Shown: one piece after another, positions 26,209 through 33,455 of the stretch
Numbering within the stretch: the first letter of the stretch is position 1
Layout: every line of letters begins with the position of its first letter
Source: Anaerofustis stercorihominis
GTDB taxonomy: Bacteria; Bacillota; Clostridia; Eubacteriales; Anaerofustaceae
Length of the DNA stretch: 64,000 nucleotides
Reading direction: 5' to 3'
NCBI RefSeq assembly: GCF_024623185.1
Contig: NZ_JANJZK010000012.1
Location: forward strand, 1 to 64,000
Translations under genes and position numbers: made by a program
Notes under the pieces: generated by a model
Told to the model about the DNA's origin: nothing
Database searches by the model: none
Seen by the model: the letters and a program-made list of their open reading frames with translations, nothing else

Positions 26209-26439
26209 ATGGTTGAATTAATAGAAACGATTGCAAAGGCTTTGGTAGATAATCCCGACGAAGTTGAAGTAAGACAAGTTGAAAAGGAAAATCTTACAGT
26301 AATCAAGCTCAAAGTGTCAAAAGACGATATGGGCAAAGTTATCGGTAAACAAGGCAGAATTGCAAAAGCTATAAGAAGCGTATTAAAAGCTGCTGCAACC
26401 AAAGAAGAAAAGAGAGTTGTTTTAGACATCGAAGAATAA
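26209..26439 (+). CDS. khpA: KH-domain RNA-binding protein KhpA
   Basis: 76 residues forming one type II KH domain with the GxxG loop VIGKQGRIAKAIRSVLKAAA. KhpA and KhpB bind many RNAs and affect cell elongation in Gram-positive bacteria. It is preceded by TTAGGAG. The usual downstream genes rimM, trmD and rplS are missing; a terminator follows instead. Confidence 0.95.
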   Translation: MVELIETIAKALVDNPDEVEVRQVEKENLTVIKLKVSKDDMGKVIGKQGRIAKAIRSVLKAAATKEEKRVVLDIEE

Positions 26440-26442
26440 TAA

Positions 26443-26470
26443 AAACACCGCAGGTCGGTGTTTTTTTATT
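26443..26470 (+). terminator. Terminator of the ffh operon
   Basis: AAACACCG/CGGTGTTT stem with a 5-base loop, then TTTTATTTG. Confidence 0.9.
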
Positions 26471-26609
26471 TGTTTAATAAAAATATGTTAAAATCATTAT
26501 TTAAAGAATATTTAAACTAATGAATGATTTAAAATTTATAAAAACAGCAAGATCCATTAAAACTACGATTATTATTTTTGATAAAATTTTATAAGAAAGG
26601 AGGCAGAGC

Positions 26610-27467
26610 ATGATAAATAAAATAAAGATAATTAATGAAATCATCGATTATATTGAAAATCACTTATACGAAAATTTGAGTATTGATGATATATCAAAAG
26701 TAATGAATTACTCTAAATATTATCTCCATCGTTTATTTTCAAATATCGTAGGCGTAACTATTCATGATTATATTAACAGAAGGCGTTTGACAGAGTCTGC
26801 AGAATTTCTGGTGTTTACTGATAAACCGATAATAGAAATTGCATTGAACTCAGGGTATGAAAGTCAGCAGGCTTTCTCCAATGCTTTTAAAGATATGTAT
26901 AAAATATCTCCAAAAAAGTTCAGAGAAAGAAAATCATTCTATCCTCTTCAGCTAAGGTTTTTCATTGGAAAAGATTTTATAAATTTAAAATATGAGATAT
27001 TTACGCCGGAAGATATCGACATTGTAAGTAAAGATGATATTGAAAAATGTATGGATCTTGTAAAGCTTGTGGTAGACGGGTTTCCGGGATTTGAGCAAGC
27101 GCAGTATATGGAAAGTCTTATCGAACACATCCAAAATAAAGAAGCTTTTATTATTAAATATAATGATAATGCTATTGCAGTAATGTTTTATAGTATACAA
27201 AAAGGAAATATAGATTTTCTTGCAGTTCATCCTAAATATAATAAAAGAGAGATATTAATAACATTTATCAGCAAAATATTTAATGACTTAAGTTCAAATA
27301 GAGAAATGATAAGTATTACAACTTTTAGAGAAGGTGATAAAGCGGACAGAGGTTATAGGGAGTTATTGTTGGCTTTAGGGTTTATAGAGAGTGACTTGTT
27401 GACGGAATTTGGTTATCCCACCCAAAAAATGATACTTAAGAGAAAAGGGTTTGAGGAACTTTTATGA
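26610..27467 (+). CDS. AraC-family regulator fused to an acetyltransferase-like domain
   Basis: 285 residues. Residues 1-110 are an AraC/XylS DNA-binding module with two helix-turn-helices (LSIDDISKVMNYSKYYLHRLFSNIVG and IIEIALNSGYESQQAFSNAFKDMY) and the PKKFRERK tail. The C-terminal half (about 130-275), with AIAVMFYSIQKGNIDFLAVHPKYNKREI, resembles a GNAT acyltransferase fold rather than the usual effector domain. The stop overlaps the start of the MATE gene (ATGA). So it probably senses or modifies a compound exported by that pump; this is inference. Confidence 0.75.
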   Translation: MINKIKIINEIIDYIENHLYENLSIDDISKVMNYSKYYLHRLFSNIVGVTIHDYINRRRLTESAEFLVFTDKPIIEIALNSGYESQQAFSNAFKDMYKISPKKFRERKSFYPLQLRFFIGKDFINLKYEIFTPEDIDIVSKDDIEKCMDLVKLVVDGFPGFEQAQYMESLIEHIQNKEAFIIKYNDNAIAVMFYSIQKGNIDFLAVHPKYNKREILITFISKIFNDLSSNREMISITTFREGDKADRGYRELLLALGFIESDLLTEFGYPTQKMILKRKGFEELL

Positions 27468-28798
27468 GTAATGAAAATATGACCAATTCTCGTGAAAATA
27501 TCCTTTCTCGTGACTTTGATTTATCTTCTCTTTTGAAATTTGCTTTTCCTACTATAATAATGATGATTTTCATGGGGCTATATACAATTATAGATACTAT
27601 ATTTGTTTCGAGGTTTGTGAACACAAATGCTCTTAGTTCAATAAATATAGTTTGTCCCATAATAAATATTGTAGTAGGGATAGGGACTATGATTGCTACA
27701 GGTTCGAGTGCAATCATTGCTTCGAAAATGGGGGAGGGGGATTATAAAGAAGCGAGAGAATACCTTTCTCTTATTGTGATTTTTGGAATTACTATAGGAA
27801 TAATTATTTCCATATTAGGGATAATCTTCATAGATAAAATAATTTGGAGCTTAGGGGCAAGTGAAATTTTATATAGCTACTGTAAAGATTATTTATTGAT
27901 AATCCTAATATTTACCCCTGCCGGTATCCTTCAAGTCTTGTTCCAATCTCTAATTGTTACTGCCGGGCGTCCCGGATTTGGTATGATTTTATCAATCAGT
28001 GCAGGAATGATGAATATGATACTGGATTATATATTCATTGTGATTTTTAATATGGGGATAAAAGGTTCAGCCCTTGGAACGGGTATAGGATATGTGCTCC
28101 CGTCCGTAATAGGAATTATATTTTTTCTGACTTCAAAGGGTACGTTATATTTTGAAAAGCCTAAATTTGATATAAATATGATATTTAAAAGTTTGTATAA
28201 CGGTTCATCGGAAATGGTAAGTCAGCTTGCTACTGCCATTACTACGTTTCTTTTTAATTTGGTAATGATGAAACTTCTCGGAGAGAATGGAGTTGCTGCC
28301 ATTACTATAATTATTTATTCACAGTTTATGCTTTCCACTTTATTTATCGGATTTTCTATGGGTGTTTCTCCGATTATGAGTTTTAATTACGGGAGTAAAA
28401 ATCATAATAGATTAAAAACTTTGATTAAAAGCAGTATTACTTTCATTGGTTTTATATCTATATTGGTTTTCATGATATCTATGTTTTTTGGAGATCGTCT
28501 GGTAAGTGTATTTTCTCCAGCTGGAAGTGAAGTATATGATATTGCAAGAAATGGATTTTTTATTTTTCCAATTAGCTTTTTATTTTGCGGGTTCAATATT
28601 TTTTCTTCCGCAATCTTTACTGCTTTATCCAATGGGAAAGTTTCTGCTATGATTTCTTTCTTAAGAACGTTTTGTTTTATAACGATAGGGTTACTTACTC
28701 TTCCCATACTATTTGGCGTAAACGGTGTTTGGCTGGCAGTTCCATTATCTGAGTTTATTACCATGTTTATATCCATATATTTTATTAAAACTATTTAA
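27464..28798 (+). CDS. MATE family multidrug/toxin efflux protein
   Basis: 444 residues with twelve predicted helices in two repeats. Typical MATE features are a first helix starting LLKFAFPTIIMMIFMGLYTIIDTIFVSR and a second-half NGSSEMVSQLATAITTFLFNLVM. Such pumps export cationic drugs in exchange for Na+ or H+. It is translationally coupled to the AraC-GNAT regulator, sharing ATGA at 27464. The substrate cannot be told. Confidence 0.93.
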   Translation: MSNENMTNSRENILSRDFDLSSLLKFAFPTIIMMIFMGLYTIIDTIFVSRFVNTNALSSINIVCPIINIVVGIGTMIATGSSAIIASKMGEGDYKEAREYLSLIVIFGITIGIIISILGIIFIDKIIWSLGASEILYSYCKDYLLIILIFTPAGILQVLFQSLIVTAGRPGFGMILSISAGMMNMILDYIFIVIFNMGIKGSALGTGIGYVLPSVIGIIFFLTSKGTLYFEKPKFDINMIFKSLYNGSSEMVSQLATAITTFLFNLVMMKLLGENGVAAITIIIYSQFMLSTLFIGFSMGVSPIMSFNYGSKNHNRLKTLIKSSITFIGFISILVFMISMFFGDRLVSVFSPAGSEVYDIARNGFFIFPISFLFCGFNIFSSAIFTALSNGKVSAMISFLRTFCFITIGLLTLPILFGVNGVWLAVPLSEFITMFISIYFIKTI

Positions 28799-28834
28799 GA
28801 ATTTAAATAATTTATTTATATTCATATCATACTC

Positions 28835-28876
28835 AATCATATTAAGTTTCATAAAGATACTTAGTATGATTTTTTA
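28835..28876. terminator. Bidirectional terminator
   Basis: AATCATATTAAG pairs with CTTAGTATGATT (one G-U) around a 13-base loop, followed by TTTTTAAT. It separates the convergent MATE and DUF4186 genes. Confidence 0.7.
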
Positions 28877-29251
28877 ATAATTATATTCTCTATTTATCCA
28901 CTTCATTATGACCTTGACAATATACTCTTGTTCTTCTTTTGACAGTTCTTTATTCATCTCTATTTTATGCCATTTATATAAACATTTTCTGCAGCATGTG
29001 GCAGTGGCATGCTGAGCAATGAAGACAGGATGATTTTTTGTCGGGGTTTGTTTCCCTTCATTTGGTATAACGGCAGGGGATAATCTTTTATATATAAAGT
29101 CTCTTGCATGATCATTTATTACATCTAATCCTTTTTTATCAATATAATCCATATCTTTATTTTTTAAATGAAAACTTGTCCTGAACTTTGATTTAGATAA
29201 CCTTTCAAGAATATTTTCTATTTTCATTGTTTCATATTCCTTATTATCCAT
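28874..29251 (-). CDS. DUF4186 family protein
   Basis: About 125 residues from the ATG at 29251, preceded by GGAGAAAG. It contains RTSFHLKNKDMDYIDKKGLDVINDHARDFIYKRLSPAVIPNEGKQTPTKNHPVFIAQHATATCCRKCLYKWHKI, the pattern of DUF4186 proteins, with a CCxxC and conserved His residues that may bind a metal. The function is unknown. It has its own unit separate from the metal operon, as a terminator lies upstream (29310-29334). Confidence 0.8.
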   Translation of the reverse strand: MDNKEYETMKIENILERLSKSKFRTSFHLKNKDMDYIDKKGLDVINDHARDFIYKRLSPAVIPNEGKQTPTKNHPVFIAQHATATCCRKCLYKWHKIEMNKELSKEEQEYIVKVIMKWINREYNY

Positions 29252-29309
29252 TTCTTTCTCCAAAGATTTAATAATTTATAATATTATAATAATTATATCA
29301 CTAAAAAAT

Positions 29310-29334
29310 AAAAGCGAAATTTTTATCGCTTTTA
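29310..29334 (-). terminator. Terminator of the marR-CDF-dtxR operon
   Basis: AAAAGCGA/TCGCTTTT stem, with ATTTTTTAG following on the minus strand. Confidence 0.85.
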
Positions 29335-29682
29335 AAAAATTTCTTTTAGTTTATTGAAAGTCGTACAGCTGATGTTATAAGCAAAACTTGAAGCGTCGCT
29401 ATCAGCGATATTTGTATCAAGTCCCATGCCGATAAGTTTATTGTAGAAAAATGAATATTTATCTTCTATTGATTTTGCCTTCTCATATCCTTTAGAAGTC
29501 AGATTTATTTTTCCGTCTTTATCAACTTTAATATATTCATCTTTCTTTAAGTTCTTAACTGCACGGCTTACACTTGCTTTTGAATAGTTCATGTATTTTG
29601 CGATATCTATAGCATGTACGTTATTATTTTTTATTCTAAGTTTATAAATACTTTGCAAATATCTGCATGCAGAATTTCTCAT
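29332..29682 (-). CDS. DtxR/MntR-like metal-dependent regulator
   Basis: 116 residues, shorter than most DtxR proteins. The winged helix is at residues 4-60 (CRYLQSIYKLRIKNNNVHAIDIAKYMNYSKASVSRAVKNLKKDEYI), followed by a dimerisation domain with DADxxxFAYNISCTTFNKL-like metal ligands but no C-terminal SH3 domain. Such proteins use Mn2+ or Fe2+ as co-repressor. It starts 10 bases after the CDF gene stop, so it is in the same operon as a likely Mn exporter. Confidence 0.85.
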   Translation of the reverse strand: MRNSACRYLQSIYKLRIKNNNVHAIDIAKYMNYSKASVSRAVKNLKKDEYIKVDKDGKINLTSKGYEKAKSIEDKYSFFYNKLIGMGLDTNIADSDASSFAYNISCTTFNKLKEIF

Positions 29683-29692
29683 ATTTCCCTCT

Positions 29693-30679
29693 CTAAATTA
29701 AATATGTTTTTTCTTTGATTTTTATAATTTCATCTACATCTACATAAATATAGGGTTCAAATTTAAACTTATTCTTAATTTCATTTTTGATTTTATTTAT
29801 ATCGTCTTTCAATTCTTTATTATCAAAACTTTCTTTTAATGAAATTTGAATAATAGCAATTTTATGTTCCGGACCATAATCGTGGACTTCAAAATCTTTG
29901 AGTTTATCGAAAATAGGATATTTCATTATTATACTCTCTATTTTTTTCTCATCTTCTTCATTTGCTCCTTTACCAATCAGTAATATTATATTTTCACTGA
30001 AAGCAGGAATACCGCTGTAGAATATTATTATGCTTATAATTAGCCCTAAAATCCCGTCTACGGGAAGAGTTGTAAAAGGGGAGATTATAAATGATATTAG
30101 AGTTGCCGATGTAGCTAGTATGTCCGAAGAATAATTTTTTATATTTGCGTTTAGAGCAGATGATTCAATGCTTTTATTTTTGTTTTTTGTATATAATACC
30201 AATCCGAGTTTTATTATTATTGATATAATACTTACTATAAACAGAAGTGGGATTATATCCGGCTTTACGGGATCGATTAAATTTGTTATGGATTTTTTCA
30301 TTAATAGTATCCCTGTTGACATGATTATTATTGAAATAAAAAGTCCGCTTATATACTCCATTCTCCCGTGACCGTATGGGTGAGTCTTTTCACCTTCCAC
30401 CTCCGAAGCATAAAAGCCTATCACCGCGGTAATTGAACTTATGCAGTCGATTAAATTATCAATTCCTTCCGATAATATTGCTATGCTTCCGCTTAAAAAT
30501 GATGTGCCAAGTTTTAATATAAATAATATCAAATTCCCGATTATGCCAATAACACCGGTTTTAATAGCCTCATTAGTTCTGGTTATGTTATTTTTCTCTG
30601 TCGTTTCTTCTTGTTCTTCTTTCAAAATGACGTTCAAAGTGTCTTCTGTTTCTTTCTGATCTTTGATCGTTTTCGTCAT
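29693..30679 (-). CDS. Cation diffusion facilitator, likely Mn2+ exporter
   Basis: 328 residues: a charged N-terminus, six membrane helices from about residue 40, and a C-terminal cytosolic domain with HDYGPEHKIAIIQISL. The TM2 site is DNLID (DxxxD) and the TM5 site is NYSSD (NxxxD) in place of the His/Asp pair of Zn exporters. The DxxxD/NxxxD combination is known for Mn2+-exporting CDFs. The upstream marR gene overlaps its first 92 bases, and a dtxR gene follows. Its ribosome site TGGAGG lies 12 bases before the ATG. Confidence 0.88.
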   Translation of the reverse strand: MTKTIKDQKETEDTLNVILKEEQEETTEKNNITRTNEAIKTGVIGIIGNLILFILKLGTSFLSGSIAILSEGIDNLIDCISSITAVIGFYASEVEGEKTHPYGHGRMEYISGLFISIIIMSTGILLMKKSITNLIDPVKPDIIPLLFIVSIISIIIKLGLVLYTKNKNKSIESSALNANIKNYSSDILATSATLISFIISPFTTLPVDGILGLIISIIIFYSGIPAFSENIILLIGKGANEEDEKKIESIIMKYPIFDKLKDFEVHDYGPEHKIAIIQISLKESFDNKELKDDINKIKNEIKNKFKFEPYIYVDVDEIIKIKEKTYLI

Positions 30680-31100
30680 AATTTATATATGCCTCCATTC
30701 TTTTGATTATTCTGTTGAGGTAGTCTTCCAGATTGTTTTGTTCTTCTTCGCTCAAATCTGAAAATATTTCATTTATTTCAAATTGATTTTCTCCCGCTTC
30801 TTTTCCTTTTTCCGTTAAGTGAATTAACATAACTCTTTTATCTTCTTCTGACGGGGTCCTTTCAATAAATCCGCCTTTTTCCAGTTTTGATAATAACTCT
30901 CCGAGAGATTGTGATCTTATATCAAGTAAATATGACAATTCCTTCTGGGATATGTCAGGTTTTAATTGAAGCATTTTTAAAACTCTTCCTTGTCCTCTGT
31001 GAGGGTCTGATACTGCTGAAAATCTGCTCATGTTTTTATGGTAGTATCTGTGCATTAACCATTGTATTTTAGAAAATTGTTCATATAGATTTCTATTCAT
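30588..31100 (-). CDS. MarR family regulator
   Basis: 170 residues with a winged helix: DISQKELSYLLDIRSQSLGELLSKLEKGGFIERTPSEEDKRVMLIHLTEKGKEA. The C-terminus ends in an arginine-rich tail (RSERNRRHFERHFERRTRRNDREK) whose codons overlap the CDF gene by 92 bases. Four GGTACC palindromes lie upstream, one in the spacer of its own perfect promoter, so it is probably autoregulated. Co-transcription with a metal exporter suggests it senses a metal or a related stress; the ligand is unknown. Confidence 0.9.
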   Translation of the reverse strand: MNRNLYEQFSKIQWLMHRYYHKNMSRFSAVSDPHRGQGRVLKMLQLKPDISQKELSYLLDIRSQSLGELLSKLEKGGFIERTPSEEDKRVMLIHLTEKGKEAGENQFEINEIFSDLSEEEQNNLEDYLNRIIKRMEAYINYDENDQRSERNRRHFERHFERRTRRNDREK

Positions 31101-31120
31101 TGTATTACCTCCTAAAATCA

Positions 31121-31203
31121 GGTACCAATTTTTAAAAGGTACCTTTCTATATTTAGATTATACAGGTACCTTATTGATTTGTCAAGAAAAATATTAAGGT
31201 ACC
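31121..31203 (-). promoter_or_regulatory. marR promoter with four GGTACC operators
   Basis: GGTACC occurs at 31121-31126, 31138-31143, 31165-31170 and 31198-31203, mostly as AAGGTACCTT. On the minus strand TTGACA (31185-31180), 17 bp and TATAAT (31162-31157) form a perfect promoter with one operator inside its spacer. The regular set around one promoter is best read as the MarR binding sites. Confidence 0.85.
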
Positions 31204-31206
31204 TTG

Positions 31207-31230
31207 TAATACGTTATTATTAACGTATTA
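31207..31230. promoter_or_regulatory. Inverted repeat upstream of the marR promoter
   Basis: TAATACGTTA-TTAT-TAACGTATTA, perfect 10-bp arms. It lies about 20 bp upstream of the marR -35 box. It differs from the GGTACC sites and may bind a second regulator. Confidence 0.5.
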
Positions 31231-31247
31231 ATTGATCATATAAAAAA

Positions 31248-31272
31248 AATAGCACTTATTTTAAGTACTATT
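31248..31272 (-). terminator. Terminator of the VWA gene
   Basis: AATAGTACTT pairs with AAGTGCTATT (one G-U) on the minus strand, followed by TTTTTTTTAT. Confidence 0.8.
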
Positions 31273-31280
31273 TTTTTATC

Positions 31281-32870
31281 TTAGAAGCTCTTTTTTAATT
31301 TGTATAAAATACTACCTAAACCAGCTAAACTTATAAGCATTATGATCGAATAAATGTAATTATCATTTGTATCTCCCGTTTGAGGTGTTTTAGTAGTTTT
31401 TTCTTTATTTATGATCTCTTTCTTTTGATTTTCAATGTTTTTAGGATTTGTTTTATTTACTATATATTTAATATGCGGTTTATTAAAATATTCTTGTTTT
31501 TCTTTTCCGTCAGTAGATGTATAATCTATATAAGCCTCCTCATTTGTATATGCAATATGTTCTCCCTCTTTATCTGATTTGTTTATAAGTTTTACTTGAT
31601 ATTTAAGTTCCAGTTTTTCAGTTTTTTTAACTGGGGTATTTATACTTAATATAAACTTTTCCGGTTTGTTTATATATTCAATTACATAAGGGTATATACC
31701 ATCTTTGTCTTTATCACCAAAACATATTTCTTGTTTGTCGTTTATAGTGCTTTTTAATTCTTTATTTCCGATATATAGTTTAAAGCTATTTGATATTAAA
31801 TCAAAATCTTTACCGATCAAATCGGTGATCTTACCTTTTTCAATAGTATATAGTATATCACTTTTAACATTGTCAAACATACCTTCAACGCCGCTTGCAT
31901 TATCATCATATTTTTTTGAAATACCACCTAAGCTTGATAATCCAAGCATGAAGTTTAGTCCATATGGATGATTTGATAATTGGTCTGTACTTCCATATGA
32001 AAAACAGTCATAACCATTATTTACTGCCTTTTTGTACTCTTCGGCTGCTGTATACATAGCAATATCAGTACTATAACCGTTATTTTCTCTATTTTCTGCC
32101 GGAACGTATTTTTTACTATAATTTTTATCTGGGTTATATCTGTATAAAGTTTGTCCGTCATATATATCTGTATAAGCTTTAATTGTTGTTTCATAACTTT
32201 CTTTATATTTATTCATCCATGATTTACAGTCTTTTAGTTCATCCAGATACGATTCTATATCTTTATGATTTTTCTTTAATTGACCTATATCCGGACCGCA
32301 ATAAATATTTTCTTCACCCGTATTATTATTTTCATTAAAAACCGTTTTAGGTTCATCTGACCATAGATATGTAACGCCGTCACTGACAATAACAAGATGC
32401 TTATTTTTGTTTTCAACTTTATTGTCACTATCAAGCATTTTTCTGCCAGCTCTTATTCCTGCTTCTAAATTAGTGCCGCTTGAAATTTTTGTATTAATTG
32501 CCTCTTCGATTGTTTTTAAATTATCATTATTTAATTTTGTTAATTCTAAAATATTATGTGCTTGTTTGTTAAAAATAATTATTCCTACTTTTATCTTGTG
32601 ATTTTGAGCATTTTTGTTTAGTTCTTGCAGCATTTTTAATGCTTCGTTTCTCACATTTGTACTCGTGGATTTGTCAAGTACAAATACGACATCACTGTAA
32701 GTTTTTACTTCATTTGCTTTCAATGATAAAGTTATAATTGTTTTATCGTTTTTTAGTTCTTCGGCGGATTTGCTTTTATTCAAATAATTATTTTCTGCTG
32801 CAAATATACTTGTTTGTGTACTTAGCAGAAAAATAATAGAAAATAGAAAAGATATTAAATTTTTTTTCAT
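31281..32870 (-). CDS. Wall-anchored von Willebrand factor A domain protein
   Basis: About 529 residues from the ATG at 32870, preceded by AAGGAG. A signal peptide (MKKNLISFLFSIIFLLSTQTSIFA) is followed by a VWA domain: VVFVLDKSTSTN is the DxSxS metal-ion-dependent adhesion site, and TNLEAGIRAGRKML and VIVSDG supply further ligands. Beta-rich segments of pilin/adhesin type follow. The C-terminus has KTPQTGD, a sortase-signal variant, then a membrane helix and basic tail. It probably binds host or matrix protein, or forms a pilus tip. Confidence 0.88.
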   Translation of the reverse strand: MKKNLISFLFSIIFLLSTQTSIFAAENNYLNKSKSAEELKNDKTIITLSLKANEVKTYSDVVFVLDKSTSTNVRNEALKMLQELNKNAQNHKIKVGIIIFNKQAHNILELTKLNNDNLKTIEEAINTKISSGTNLEAGIRAGRKMLDSDNKVENKNKHLVIVSDGVTYLWSDEPKTVFNENNNTGEENIYCGPDIGQLKKNHKDIESYLDELKDCKSWMNKYKESYETTIKAYTDIYDGQTLYRYNPDKNYSKKYVPAENRENNGYSTDIAMYTAAEEYKKAVNNGYDCFSYGSTDQLSNHPYGLNFMLGLSSLGGISKKYDDNASGVEGMFDNVKSDILYTIEKGKITDLIGKDFDLISNSFKLYIGNKELKSTINDKQEICFGDKDKDGIYPYVIEYINKPEKFILSINTPVKKTEKLELKYQVKLINKSDKEGEHIAYTNEEAYIDYTSTDGKEKQEYFNKPHIKYIVNKTNPKNIENQKKEIINKEKTTKTPQTGDTNDNYIYSIIMLISLAGLGSILYKLKKSF

Positions 32871-33222
32871 TAAAAATCTCCTTCTTTCACTTTTTAGCAT
32901 TCCTGTCTCGATGATTTTTGATATTGAAGATTTTTAATAAAGTTTTAAACTATGGTTTGTTACATAACGTTTACTTTTTGTAACATATGTGATAAAATTA
33001 TATATATTTAATTTTATAAAACTTTTAATACTATTTTCATTATAATCATTACTTGTTTCTTTGGTTTTTGTAATATTTCGAGGGGTAAAACTGTGTCACA
33101 ATATGTAAAGTTTATGTTACGAAAAGTAAAGGTTTTTTATTATATTTTGATTTTTTAAATTAAAGTAATTTTCTGAAAATTAGAAAATGATTAATTTAGT
33201 TCCACTTTTCTTTTACTTTTGA
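32871..33222. other. Intergenic region between the VWA and glmS units
   Basis: About 350 bp with no ORF. TTTACTTTTTGTAACATA at 32970-32987 recurs inverted, with one change, at 33113-33130. Other TGTTACA/TGTAACA half-sites cluster around the first copy. Confidence 0.55.
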
Positions 33223-33228
33223 TATAAT
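33223..33228 (+). promoter_or_regulatory. Probable -10 box of glmS
   Basis: TATAAT at 33223-33228. The -35 region at 17 bp spacing (TTCCAC) is weak. It lies about 30 bp before the ribozyme. Confidence 0.55.
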
Positions 33229-33252
33229 GTATTAGAATAAGGAGGTTAATGA

Positions 33253-33425
33253 ATAGGAATTTATAATTAAAGCGCCCGAACCGAATTCCTAAATATATAT
33301 TAAAAGGTTGACGAGGAAAAGGGTTTATCGAGTTTTCGGCGGATGCCCTTTGGGATAAAAGTGTTCCTTAAAGCTAAAAAAAACCTTGGAGTAATCCTTG
33401 GGACAAAATTAAGCTTAAACTTTAA
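33253..33425 (+). ncRNA. glmS ribozyme-riboswitch
   Basis: The self-cleaving core is recognised by AAAGCGCCCGAACC at 33269, GTTGACGAGGA at 33307, then GGGTTTATCGAGTTTTCGGCGGATGCC in two blocks of conserved bases up to about 33350. The P4 hairpin CCTTGGAGTAATCCTTGG follows. Cleavage is expected between A33271 and G33272. Glucosamine-6-phosphate activates it and lowers glmS mRNA; the downstream gene is glmS, as expected. Confidence 0.95.
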
Positions 33426-33455
33426 GAAATTAAAAACTTAAGGAGAAAATATAAT

